Assembly: GCA_023402175.1 (NCBI GenBank)
Contig: JAEXCN010000395.1
Coordinates: 12,191 to 76,190, forward strand
Length of the DNA: 64,000 nucleotides
Reading direction: 5' to 3'
From: Pseudomonadota bacterium
GTDB lineage: Bacteria > Myxococcota_A > Polyangia > Polyangiales > Polyangiaceae
The translations under genes were made by a program, and so were the position numbers. Positions 42,795 through 51,406 of the stretch are shown one piece after another. Within the stretch, counting starts at the first letter, position 1; each line of letters starts with the position of its first letter. The notes under the pieces were generated by a model. That model searched no databases. It worked only from the letters and a program-made list of their open reading frames with translations, and was not told the DNA's origin.

Positions 42795-43523
42795 ATGCGC
42801 CGAACCCTCTACGGCCTCATGCAGTCACCCTGGACGGAGCGTGCCCGCTGGGCGCTCGATCATCACGGCGTGACGTACGCGTACCACGAGCACGTGCCGA
42901 TGCTGGGCGAGGTACTTCTCCGGAGGAAGGCGCGAACGAGCAAGGCGAGTGTGCCGCTCCTGGCGGACGGCGACGACGTCGTGATGGGCTCGTTCGAGAT
43001 CGCGAAGCACGCGGAGAAGATCGGTCGCGGGGCGCCGCTGTTCCCGCGCGACAAGGATGCCGAGGTCGCGCATTGGGCGGACGTCGCCGAGCGGATGACG
43101 CGCGCTGGCCGTGTATGGCTCTTCAGCCGGTTCGGGAAGCGCAAGGCCGCGCAGGCCGAGGCGCTGCCGTCGTTCGTCCCGGGCGGGCTGCGCGGCGCCT
43201 TTGCCCCGTCCGCGGGGATGGCGATCCGCTTTCTCGCGAAGAAGTACGACGTCTCGGAGAACGCGGAGGCAGAGGTCGAGCACACGCTTCGCCCCTTGCT
43301 GCTCGACCTGCGCGCAGCGATCGGGAAGGGGACGTACCTCCTCGCTCCGTCGAGCTTCAGCTTCGCTGACGTCGCGATGGCGTCGACGCTGCATGTGGTC
43401 CGGCCGCGCGAGAGGCTGCAGCTCGGTCCCGCGATGCGCGAAGCGTGGACGAACGAAGCGCTGGCGGAGGAGTTCGGCGATCTGCTCACGTGGCGCGACG
43501 CGATCTACGCGAAGCACCGCTGA
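42795..43523 (+). CDS. Glutathione S-transferase-like protein
   Basis: The 242-residue protein opens with a thioredoxin-like domain (TLYGLMQSPWTERARWALDHH, KASVPLLADGDDVVMGSFEIAKH: the VP and S residues of the glutathione site) and continues with the all-helical C-terminal domain (FSFADVAMASTLHVV, the N-capping box region). The catalytic Ser/Tyr is uncertain (Ser11 is a candidate). It probably conjugates or reduces small electrophiles. The frame is open upstream but the ATG at 42795 gives the family N-terminus. It is convergent with the kinase gene, 10 bp away. Confidence 0.85.
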   Translation: MRRTLYGLMQSPWTERARWALDHHGVTYAYHEHVPMLGEVLLRRKARTSKASVPLLADGDDVVMGSFEIAKHAEKIGRGAPLFPRDKDAEVAHWADVAERMTRAGRVWLFSRFGKRKAAQAEALPSFVPGGLRGAFAPSAGMAIRFLAKKYDVSENAEAEVEHTLRPLLLDLRAAIGKGTYLLAPSSFSFADVAMASTLHVVRPRERLQLGPAMREAWTNEALAEEFGDLLTWRDAIYAKHR

Positions 43524-43533
43524 GCAGAGGTCC

Positions 43534-46002
43534 TCACAGCACGCTGGGCACGCTGGTAGAGGAGCGAGCGTCGATCGCGGCGACGACGCGGCTCGCGCGC
43601 AGGGCGATTCGACCGCGGATAGTCACGAAATCGGGCTCGTTCCGGAGCGGCGCGAAGAGCGGACACCGATCGAGCCAAACGATGTCGATGATGCCGTTGC
43701 CGTCCGCCGAGCGAAGCGCCTCGAGCGCTTCGGTGTGCATCCCCACATACGCGAACATCTCGGCTCGGAGCTGGGCGTTGAAGGCCGCACGACGCGGAGG
43801 CCGCGATGCGTCCACGGGCAACAGTCGATCGAGGTACGCGCGATTGCGGAGCAGGGCCACTTCACCGAGCGGCACCTTCAGCATGTGCTCGAGCGCGAAC
43901 TGCGCCGTCGCTGGCAGGCTCATCGTGGCGAGCAGCTCCTGGAGTCGCTTCGCCGCTTCGACGTCGCGCCGCCACGTCGCGTTCCGTGCCTGGATCGCGA
44001 ACCACGGCGCGGCGTCGCCGGGGTGACTCGGCATCGGTCCGAGCGCCTCCAACATGGCGTCCTGCTCGCCGAGCATCGAGCGGAGCCGCGCGATCTGCTG
44101 CCGTGGCTGCACCGTCTCGGGATCGATCGCGCCCGCGCGCCGCCACAGCGCGACGGCGTCGTCGACTCTGCCCACCTCGCCCATGACCCGAGCGAACCAG
44201 TCGAGCGCATCGATCGAGTTCGGCGCGACCGCCAGCGCCGAACGCAAGAATCGAACGGCAGCATCACCTTCCTGATTCTGGAGGTGAATCAGCGCGAGCG
44301 CTGTTTTCGCTTCCGCCTGCTTCGGATCGAGCTCCGCGGCCCGCGCCGCGAGCGCGCCCGCCCGATCGGCGGCCTCGCGTCCGAACGATCCGACGCCGTA
44401 CGCGCGCACGCTCTCGGCGGGCTCACGTGCATAGGCCTCCATCCCGTACACGCGCGCGAGCGCCAGCGCATACGTGCCCATGATGCGGGCATCGTCAGGA
44501 GCGCGTTCGTGCGCACGCGAGAGCAGCTCGACGGCGTCGCGCACGGCCTCGTGCCAGCCGCGGCGCATGAGGAAGCGTCCGCGGAGGAACAGGTCTTCTG
44601 CTTCGGGATCGGCCGCGCGTGGCTTGCTCTCACCGAGCTCGACCGTGAGCGCACGCGCGATCGCATGCGCAGCGTCGTCGGCGATCGAGAGGACCTGCGC
44701 CGGAGCACGATCGAATCTGCGCGCCCAGAGCTGGAACCCATCCTCGACGGAGATGAGGCGGAACGCTGCGCGCACGGTCTCGCCGAGGCGCCGGAGCGAA
44801 GCGTCGACCACGACGTCCGCCCCCAGGGATCGACCAACCTCGCGGACGTCGCGCTTGCCGTCGGTGTAGCGGGCCGTGTCGCCGCGCGGTCGCACGAGGA
44901 GCCCGGGAACGACGCTGAGGAGATCGATGACGTCCTCGTTCACGTTCTCGACGAGGTACGCGTCCTCCGGCGGACCGAGGTTGAGGACTGGCAGCACCGC
45001 GAGGACGCGGGCCCCGTTCGCCCGCTGCGGGCGAGCTGCAGCCGCTACAGGCGAGAGCGGAATCGTCCCCGAGGACGCGGGCTTCGCGAGCACCGACGTC
45101 GCCGATCCGATACCGAGCGCCTCGAGCGCGCTTGCCGTCTCCTCCGCGCTCGCGAAGCGGTCGTCGCGTCGCCGCGCCATGAGCTTCAGGATGAGCTCGG
45201 CCATCGGCCCGGGCAGGTTGGGCATCACCGAGCGCGCGTCCGGCGGCGGCTTGAGGAGCCGGCCGGCAGCGACGGTGACGATCGTGTCGCCTTGCCAGGC
45301 CATGTGGCCGGTCACGAGCTCGTAGAGCATCGTTCCGAGCGCATAGAGATCGGCGCGCGCGTCGAGATCGGCCGCGCCCTCGACCTGCTCCGGCGCCATG
45401 TACGCGGGCGTTCCGACGATCCCCCCGACCGTCCGCGAGCGCTCGCCTCCGGCGTAGGCTCGCGCGATCCCGAAGTCGGTGATCACCGCGTGCCCGTCCT
45501 TCGCGACGATCACGTTTTCGGGCTTGAGATCACGATGAAGGACGCTGGCGGCATGAGCTGCCGCGAGCCCGGCACACACGTCGAGCGCGAGCCGGACGAC
45601 GTCGGCGAGCGGCAAGCGTCCTTTCCGCGCGAGGAGCGCGCCGAGCATCTCGCCCTCGATGAACTCCATCGTCAGGAAGCGATCGCCACCGTCCTCGCCG
45701 ATGTCGTACGTGCGCGCGACGTTTCTGTGCGTGACCCGCCGCGCGAGCTTCACTTCGCGGCGGAAGCGCTCGACCATGTCGGGCGACGCGAGCTCCTTCT
45801 TGAGGACCTTGAGGGCGACGATCTCGTCGAGCTCTCGATCGCGCGCGCGATAGACCGTGCCCATCGCGCCTGCGCCGAGCATTCCGAGCAGCTCGTACCG
45901 TCCGGCCAGCAGCTTTGGTGATTCTTCCGGCGACGTGGCGCGCGGTTCGGCCGCTTCGAGCGATGCCGAAATGGTTCGCGCCTGGGGATCGGCGTCACTC
46001 AT
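43534..46002 (-). CDS. Ser/Thr protein kinase with TolB-like and TPR regions
   Basis: The 822-residue protein starts with a Hanks-type kinase domain (about 35-295): GAGAMGTVYRA (glycine loop), Lys65, Glu83, HRDLKPEN (Asp158), DFG (176-178) and APE (203-205), all intact. Residues about 330-455 (VLAVLPVLNLGPPEDAYLVE, LLVRPRGDTARY, GADVVVDASLRRLGETVRAAFRLI) resemble the TolB/FlgO-like domain that follows many adenylate cyclase and kinase proteins. The C-terminal half (about 470-800) consists of TPR-like helical repeats. There is no membrane helix, so it is probably cytosolic with the TPR part as a docking surface. It starts 18 bp downstream of the nuclease gene. Confidence 0.92.
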   Translation of the reverse strand: MSDADPQARTISASLEAAEPRATSPEESPKLLAGRYELLGMLGAGAMGTVYRARDRELDEIVALKVLKKELASPDMVERFRREVKLARRVTHRNVARTYDIGEDGGDRFLTMEFIEGEMLGALLARKGRLPLADVVRLALDVCAGLAAAHAASVLHRDLKPENVIVAKDGHAVITDFGIARAYAGGERSRTVGGIVGTPAYMAPEQVEGAADLDARADLYALGTMLYELVTGHMAWQGDTIVTVAAGRLLKPPPDARSVMPNLPGPMAELILKLMARRRDDRFASAEETASALEALGIGSATSVLAKPASSGTIPLSPVAAAARPQRANGARVLAVLPVLNLGPPEDAYLVENVNEDVIDLLSVVPGLLVRPRGDTARYTDGKRDVREVGRSLGADVVVDASLRRLGETVRAAFRLISVEDGFQLWARRFDRAPAQVLSIADDAAHAIARALTVELGESKPRAADPEAEDLFLRGRFLMRRGWHEAVRDAVELLSRAHERAPDDARIMGTYALALARVYGMEAYAREPAESVRAYGVGSFGREAADRAGALAARAAELDPKQAEAKTALALIHLQNQEGDAAVRFLRSALAVAPNSIDALDWFARVMGEVGRVDDAVALWRRAGAIDPETVQPRQQIARLRSMLGEQDAMLEALGPMPSHPGDAAPWFAIQARNATWRRDVEAAKRLQELLATMSLPATAQFALEHMLKVPLGEVALLRNRAYLDRLLPVDASRPPRRAAFNAQLRAEMFAYVGMHTEALEALRSADGNGIIDIVWLDRCPLFAPLRNEPDFVTIRGRIALRASRVVAAIDARSSTSVPSVL

Positions 46003-46020
46003 CGTGCACCGCCGAGCGTA

Positions 46021-47436
46021 TCACACCTCGATCGCGTCGCCTGCGCCTGGAGCGACCGCATCCGTGAGACCATTCTCCTTCATCTTCGCGATCAGCGCTT
46101 TCTGCGCGCCGTTCTCGCCGTGCACGAGCGCGATCCTGCCGAGAGGGCCGCGCTCCTTGAGCTCGGTTGCATATTCGACGAGATCGCGCTGGTCGGCGTG
46201 GGCGGAGAAGCCGTTCATCACGACGACCTCGGCGCGGAGATCCCGCTCGACGCCGAAGATCCTCACACGCGCCCGACGCTCGACGATGCGACGGCCGAGC
46301 GTGTGTGGCGCCTGGAAGCCGACGATGCAGACCGTGTTCTGCGGGCTCTCGATCGTGGCCTTCAGATGGTGCACGACACGTCCTGCCTCGCACATCCCGC
46401 TCGCCGAGATGATCACGCACGGCTCGGGCGATGCGTCGATCGCCTTGCTCTCTTCCTTGTCGGACACGTACCGGAGCTCTTCGAACTCGAACGGCGAAGC
46501 ATTCCCGCGGATGAGCGCGCGCGTCTCGGCGTCGTAGCACTCGGGGTGAAGCCGGAAGATGTCGGTGATCTTCACCGTGAGCGGCGAATCGACGTAGACC
46601 GGCATCTTCGGCATCCGTCCGCGCCGCCGGAGCTCGTTGATGGCGTAGAGGATCTCCTGCGCGCGCTCGAGCGCGAACGACGGGATGATGACCTTGCCGC
46701 CGCGCTTGTACGTGCGCTCGAGGACGCTTGCGAGGTCGTCTTCCATCGCGGCGATGGGCTTGTGCAAGCGATCGCCGTACGTGCTCTCGGTGAGGAGCGC
46801 GTGGGCGCCCTCGACGATCTCCGGGTCCTTCAGGATGGGCATCTTCTTTCGCCCGAGATCTCCTGTGAACACGACGCGCTTCGTCTTGCTCCCGTCGGAT
46901 GCGCGTTCGTCGACGTCGATCGCCGAGACCGCGCTGCCGAGCACGTGGCCCGCATCGTAGAACGTGACGCGCATGCCGTCCGCGACGGTGACGGTGCGCC
47001 GGTAGGGGACCGCGACCATGCGCTCGAGCACCCTCATCACGTCTTCTTCCGTGAAGAGCGGCTCGACCGGATCCATGTCCGCCTTTTCTCGCTCGATCGT
47101 CTTGTTGATGAAGCGTGCGTCGCTCGCCTGCACGAGCGCCGCGTCCTCGAGCATCACCGCGCAGAGATCGCGCGTTGCCGGTGTCGTGTAGATCGGGCCG
47201 TCGAAGCCTTGCTTCACGAGCATCGGCAGCGCCCCGGAATGGTCGATGTGCGCGTGCGAGAGGATGACGGCGTCGATGGACCTCGCGTCGACGCCTAGGT
47301 CCTGGTTCTTCGCGTTCGACTCCTTGCGCCGGCCCTGGAACATGCCGCAGTCGAGCAGCACGGAGGCGTGCTGCGTGCGGATGAGGTGCTTCGAACCGGT
47401 GACGGTCTGCGCTGCGCCGACGAACTCGATCTCCAT
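46021..47436 (-). CDS. Beta-CASP metallo-beta-lactamase RNA nuclease
   Basis: The ATG at 47436 starts a 471-residue protein at the family N-terminus (MEIEFVGAAQTVTGSKHLI). HAHIDHSGALP is the HxHxDH zinc motif, GHVLGSAV and FTGDLGR supply further ligands, and the beta-CASP part shows IIPSFALERAQEILYAI, ISASGMCEAGRVVHHLK and the C-terminal FSAHADQRDL. This matches CPSF73/YsH1-like endonucleases of bacteria, which process or degrade RNA. It lies upstream of the kinase gene on the same strand (18-bp gap), so the two may be co-transcribed. Confidence 0.93.
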   Translation of the reverse strand: MEIEFVGAAQTVTGSKHLIRTQHASVLLDCGMFQGRRKESNAKNQDLGVDARSIDAVILSHAHIDHSGALPMLVKQGFDGPIYTTPATRDLCAVMLEDAALVQASDARFINKTIEREKADMDPVEPLFTEEDVMRVLERMVAVPYRRTVTVADGMRVTFYDAGHVLGSAVSAIDVDERASDGSKTKRVVFTGDLGRKKMPILKDPEIVEGAHALLTESTYGDRLHKPIAAMEDDLASVLERTYKRGGKVIIPSFALERAQEILYAINELRRRGRMPKMPVYVDSPLTVKITDIFRLHPECYDAETRALIRGNASPFEFEELRYVSDKEESKAIDASPEPCVIISASGMCEAGRVVHHLKATIESPQNTVCIVGFQAPHTLGRRIVERRARVRIFGVERDLRAEVVVMNGFSAHADQRDLVEYATELKERGPLGRIALVHGENGAQKALIAKMKENGLTDAVAPGAGDAIEV

Positions 47437-47683
47437 CGCTTCCAGGCTACTCGCTTTCTTCGCCTGCGTGCCCGAGCACCTGCCTGCCGGCGAAACGACC
47501 TCGCGCCAGGTCGTCGAGATCCATGTCGCGCGCATCCGCCGGGGGTCGATCGCCGCATGGCGGACGCACAGGCGCGCGCGGCATCGCTACGACCGCTCGT
47601 GAAGCTCAGCAACTCCCTATTCGATCGATCCCGTTGGTGACCGTCGACGCGCCGTTCTCTACCATTGGGGTCGAGGACTAGGA

Positions 47684-48712
47684 TTGCGTCTGCAATGGTG
47701 CGCCGCCCGCACTCGGGCGTGGATGGTGACGGGGCTCGTCGTCGTGTCGTGGGCATCACGCGCCGGCGCCGCCGAATTCGAGCTCGCGTGGTCCGCTCCC
47801 AGTGGTTGCCCGTCGCGTCTCGACATCATCGAAGCGACGCGCGCACGACTCCGAGAGGCCCCTTCGGAACGCCCACCTGAGGTCTTCATCCAGGGGACCG
47901 TGACGCCGGAACAAGGCGGCTTCGTGATCTCGCTCGCGCTCCAGGACAGCTCGGGCCACGCGGTCGGCGAGCGTCAGGTGACCGTAGAGGGCGAAAGCTG
48001 CAAAGCCGTCGAGGGGCCCAGCGCCCTCTTGCTGGCGATCATGATCGCCGAACGTCCGCGGGTCGCCCCTGACACCACTCCGGACGAGCCGCGGTCGCCC
48101 GCACCCGCCGACTCTCCTGCAGCTCGGGCGCCGCCGCAGCGGACCGAGACCACCTCTCCAGCGCGCGTCCGCGCCGCCGCGCCGCCGAGCAAGGTGCCGC
48201 CACGTCTGTCGCTCAGCGCGGCGGGAGTGACCTCGCTCGGAGTCTTGCCCGATCTCGGGGTCGGTGGCGCCTTCCGCGCGACGTACGCTCCCGGCGCGCT
48301 CATGCTCTTCGGCCTCGAGGCAGCGGCCGAAGCGGGAGGCGTCATCCACGCGGGGGCCGGCGAAGTCGGGTTTCAGCTGGTAGGCGGGGCAGCGTTTGCC
48401 GGGATTCGGACGATCCGAACCGGTCCAGTCGAGGTTGTGGTCACCCTCGCCTCGCGAGGCGGCGCGATCCTCGTGCAGCCGAGCCGTTTTGCGGTGGTTC
48501 ACTCCCAGGTCGGTACGGCTGTGCTCGCGGGCCCGGGCGTGCTGGCCCGCGCCAAGCTGGGCTCGCGCTTCTTCGTGGAGGCCTGGCCGGAGCTCGATGT
48601 GGTCTTTGTGCGCGATCGCTTCCAGATCCGGGACGGAGAGAGGGTCGACATCCATCGTCCCGACGTTCTTGCCGGCCGCCTGTCCTTGGGGCTCGGCTAC
48701 GAGCTCCGCTAG
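47684..48712 (+). CDS. Exported protein upstream of an ECF sigma gene
   Basis: The TTG at 47684 gives 342 residues with a signal peptide that has a proper basic start (MRLQWCAARTRAWMVTGLVVV, cleavage after RAGA); the ATG at 47723 is the alternative but lacks the positive residues. Residues 30-120 contain a small domain with SGCPSRLDIIEATRARL and KAVEGPSALLLAIMIA; a Pro/Ala linker follows; the C-terminal half (about 175-342) has alternating beta-strands with Gly (LSLSAAGVTSLGVLPDLGVGGAFRATY, GRLSLGLGYELR), like an outer-membrane beta-barrel. No known family is certain. It precedes the sigma/anti-sigma-like pair by 56 bp. Confidence 0.75.
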   Translation: MRLQWCAARTRAWMVTGLVVVSWASRAGAAEFELAWSAPSGCPSRLDIIEATRARLREAPSERPPEVFIQGTVTPEQGGFVISLALQDSSGHAVGERQVTVEGESCKAVEGPSALLLAIMIAERPRVAPDTTPDEPRSPAPADSPAARAPPQRTETTSPARVRAAAPPSKVPPRLSLSAAGVTSLGVLPDLGVGGAFRATYAPGALMLFGLEAAAEAGGVIHAGAGEVGFQLVGGAAFAGIRTIRTGPVEVVVTLASRGGAILVQPSRFAVVHSQVGTAVLAGPGVLARAKLGSRFFVEAWPELDVVFVRDRFQIRDGERVDIHRPDVLAGRLSLGLGYELR

Positions 48713-48768
48713 CCAAAAAAAGAACAGATGCCGTTCGAATTTTTCGCCGCACCTGCCATTGGCCCATT

Positions 48769-49305
48769 GTGGATGCTTCGATCCCCCGCATCGTCGTGCA
48801 TGGAGTCTCCCAAGATGGGGCTCCTGCGCGGGTGACGATCGACACACTCTTTTCGACCTACGTCGAGTTCGTGTGGCGCATCCTCCGACACTTCGGGGTC
48901 GCCGACGCCGACCTCGACGACCAGACGCAAGAGGTCTTCATCGTCGCCCACCGGCGACTGGCGGAGTGGGACGGGCAGCAGCCACGAGCCTGGCTCTGCG
49001 CCATTGCTCGTCGCTGTGCATCGACGTACCGGCGACGGAGCCATCATCGCCGCGAGCAGCCCGTCGAGAGCGTTCCCGAAGCGCTCGACACGCGCGATCT
49101 CGCCGTGGGGATGGAGATGGACCACCTGAACCGCGTCCTCGACTCGCTCGACGAGCAGAAGCGCACCGTCTTCCTTCTCTACGAAGTCGAACAGATGTCG
49201 ATGCGTGAAATCGCCGAAGCCGTCCAGTGCACCGTGCCGACGGCATATGCGCGTCTCGCAGCGGCGCGCCGTGAGCTCGCACGCGCTCTGGAGAAGGCCG
49301 AATGA
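48769..49305 (+). CDS. ECF RNA polymerase sigma factor
   Basis: The 178-residue protein has region 2 (YVEFVWRILRHFGVADADLDDQTQEVFIVAHRRL) and region 4 (LDSLDEQKRTVFLLYEVEQMSMREIAEAVQCTVPTAYARLAAARREL), the two-part layout of extracytoplasmic-function sigma factors. It starts with GTG. The downstream gene overlaps by 4 bp (ATGA) and encodes a one-helix membrane protein, the position of an anti-sigma factor. The regulated genes are unknown but may include the exported protein upstream or the lipoprotein operon downstream. Confidence 0.93.
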   Translation: MDASIPRIVVHGVSQDGAPARVTIDTLFSTYVEFVWRILRHFGVADADLDDQTQEVFIVAHRRLAEWDGQQPRAWLCAIARRCASTYRRRSHHRREQPVESVPEALDTRDLAVGMEMDHLNRVLDSLDEQKRTVFLLYEVEQMSMREIAEAVQCTVPTAYARLAAARRELARALEKAE

Positions 49306-50045
49306 AGACCGATCCGACCGAGCCTCCTCGTATCGAGGAGGAGGGCCCCGAAGCTCTCCGCAGGCTGGTGCGTTCGCGCCGACGCAGTCCTGCTCCCGCC
49401 GACGTCCAGAACATCTCGGCGCACCTCGTTGCTGCAGGCGTCCTCGGCTCGGCGCCCCAACGTGGCGCCCGGGGCGAGAAGACAATCGCGTACTTCAAGC
49501 TTGGCGCGATTGGCCTGACGTTGTTTGGTGCATTGGCGGGCACGTGGCAGATCGTTCGGGCGCCCGCAGCGGCATCGAACGTGACATCGGTGCCGTCTCC
49601 CGCGGCGATTCGGGCGCCGGCGATCGTGTCCGAGGTCCGAGCCGACGACGTACCCGTCATCTCCGTCGACCAGCTTCCGACGGCGCAGCCCTCCACGGAG
49701 GTCGCTGCGGGCGCACGCCCAGTGGCGAGCCCCGTCAAGCCAAGCGCAAAGCCGCAGGCGGGCACCAGCGCCGCGAACCGCTCTGCGTCGGAGCTCGAGC
49801 TTCTGCAACATGCGCAAGCGATCGTCTCGAGTGATCCGCGCGGTTCGCTCGCGCTCACGAACGAACATGCTCGCGACTATCCGTCAGGCGAGTTCGTGCA
49901 AGAGCGGGAGACCATCGCGGTCGAGGCACTGGTTCATCTCGGTCAGAAGGAGGAAGCGAGGCGCCGCGCCCGCGCGCTCCTCGAGCGATTCCCGCGGACA
50001 CCCTATTCCGCGAAGGTCGCGATGTTGCTCGGAGAGCTGCCGTAG
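49302..50045 (+). CDS. Single-helix membrane protein, putative anti-sigma factor
   Basis: The 247-residue protein has a cytosolic N-terminus (1-60), one membrane helix (about 66-84, FKLGAIGLTLFGALAGTWQIV), a Pro/Ala/Ser linker (95-155) and a periplasmic C-terminal helical part (LELLQHAQAIVSSDPRGSLALTNEHARDYPSG, KEEARRRARALLERFPRTPYSAKVAML) that resembles one or two TPR-like hairpins. No HxxxCxxC zinc anti-sigma motif is present, so the role rests on overlap with the sigma gene. Its topology would let it sense the envelope. Confidence 0.75.
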   Translation: MKTDPTEPPRIEEEGPEALRRLVRSRRRSPAPADVQNISAHLVAAGVLGSAPQRGARGEKTIAYFKLGAIGLTLFGALAGTWQIVRAPAAASNVTSVPSPAAIRAPAIVSEVRADDVPVISVDQLPTAQPSTEVAAGARPVASPVKPSAKPQAGTSAANRSASELELLQHAQAIVSSDPRGSLALTNEHARDYPSGEFVQERETIAVEALVHLGQKEEARRRARALLERFPRTPYSAKVAMLLGELP

Positions 50046-50200
50046 TGGTGAATGCGCGAATCAAAGCGCAAATCCTGGTGCGGCACGGCACGCGTTGTTG
50101 CGTGTAGTCGATAGTCGATCGGTAATGCAGAAAACCGAGCTTGGGCCGGCTTTCGGGCGCGACCTCGTATCGAGACGTATTTCTTTTGAGGCGATGAAAA

Positions 50201-51406
50201 ATGCTTCGACGTATCATTCGATGCGGCACGCTGTTGACTCCAATCATGGGTGCAACCTTCGCCTGGGTATTCGGAGGTTGTGGGCGCGAGTTGCTCGTCG
50301 CCGAGGCGGAGGAGGGGGGCGCGCCATCTTTCTTAGCGGCTGACGCTTCCGACGCGGACGTGCCCGACGAGCTCACGCTGTATTGCCCGTCGAACAAGTG
50401 CCCTGCGGGATTCACGACGTGCGGCGATTCGCGATTCCCCTGCGATGTGAACCTCAGGACCGACCGGAACAACTGCGGTGCGTGTGGGTTGGCTTGCCCG
50501 CTCAGTCCGTACGGCCGTGAGACCTACGAGTGCGTCAACGGCCGTTGCGAGATGGCGTGCAACAAGGCGTTCTTGGCCATGGACTGCGACAAGGTCCCGG
50601 ACAATGGCTGCGAGACGGATACGAACGACGACAACTGCGGGGCGTGCGGTAACAAGTGCACGGACCCCGAAAAACCGTGCGTGTTCAGGAGTGCGCAGGG
50701 CAATATCGGATGCGGCTGCATAGACGGAAAATCCCTTTGCATGACGCCAGACCCGCAATGCATCGACACGTCGAACGATGATGTGAACTGCGGTGGATGC
50801 GGCATCCGGTGTAACCGCAAGGGTGACGGCGGAGTCCCCCCTGCAAACACGTATTACGGCTGTCGCGCAAAGAGCTGCGGAGCCCTGAAGTGCTTGCCGA
50901 ACTTCAGCGATTGCGACGGCAAACCCGAGACCGGATGTGAGACTTCGCTCCTCACGAATCAGAACTGCGGAGCGTGCGGGAGGGCCTGCGATCCGGGCCA
51001 GGACTGCCAACTCGATTGGAATGGCGTGCCTCAATGTCTTTGCCCCGCGGGCGAGACGTTCTGCGCCTACGGCGGGTGCACCGGCCCAGGCTGCTTCGGA
51101 GCATGCACGAACCTCGCACAAGATCCGTGGAACTGCGGGACTTGCGGGCACACCTGCATCGAGGGGACCCCGCCGACGAGCATGGGGGTGTGCACGTACG
51201 GCTCCTGCAGCCGGCGCTGCGTGCAGGGTCTGGCTGATTGCAACGGCAACTCGGAAGACGACTGTGAAACGAACATCGACAGCGATCCACGAAACTGCGG
51301 CGCTTGCGGGAACGTCTGTGATGCCGTCGCCGGTCAGGCATGTGTCCGTGGTCGATGTGTGGTGGAGCCCTGCGATCAAGACGCAGGACAGGTGACGGCG
51401 CGATGA
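50201..51406 (+). CDS. Cys-rich repeat lipoprotein
   Basis: The 401-residue protein has a signal sequence ending VFGGC (lipobox Cys27) and then at least six copies of a roughly 45-residue disulfide module recognisable by NCGACG or NCGxCG (RNNCGACGLAC, DNCGACGNKC, VNCGGCGIRC, QNCGACGRAC, WNCGTCGHTC, RNCGACGNVC) and DGNGCETxx-like loops (DNGCETDT, ETGCETSL, EDDCETNI). This repeat family is abundant in myxobacteria and is probably extracellular; no enzymatic role is known. It is the first of five genes joined by 4- to 26-bp overlaps. Confidence 0.85.
   Translation: MLRRIIRCGTLLTPIMGATFAWVFGGCGRELLVAEAEEGGAPSFLAADASDADVPDELTLYCPSNKCPAGFTTCGDSRFPCDVNLRTDRNNCGACGLACPLSPYGRETYECVNGRCEMACNKAFLAMDCDKVPDNGCETDTNDDNCGACGNKCTDPEKPCVFRSAQGNIGCGCIDGKSLCMTPDPQCIDTSNDDVNCGGCGIRCNRKGDGGVPPANTYYGCRAKSCGALKCLPNFSDCDGKPETGCETSLLTNQNCGACGRACDPGQDCQLDWNGVPQCLCPAGETFCAYGGCTGPGCFGACTNLAQDPWNCGTCGHTCIEGTPPTSMGVCTYGSCSRRCVQGLADCNGNSEDDCETNIDSDPRNCGACGNVCDAVAGQACVRGRCVVEPCDQDAGQVTAR

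Noticed and set aside
44429..44869. Plus-strand frame inside the kinase region
   Set aside because: Antisense of the TPR part of the kinase gene; no independent support.
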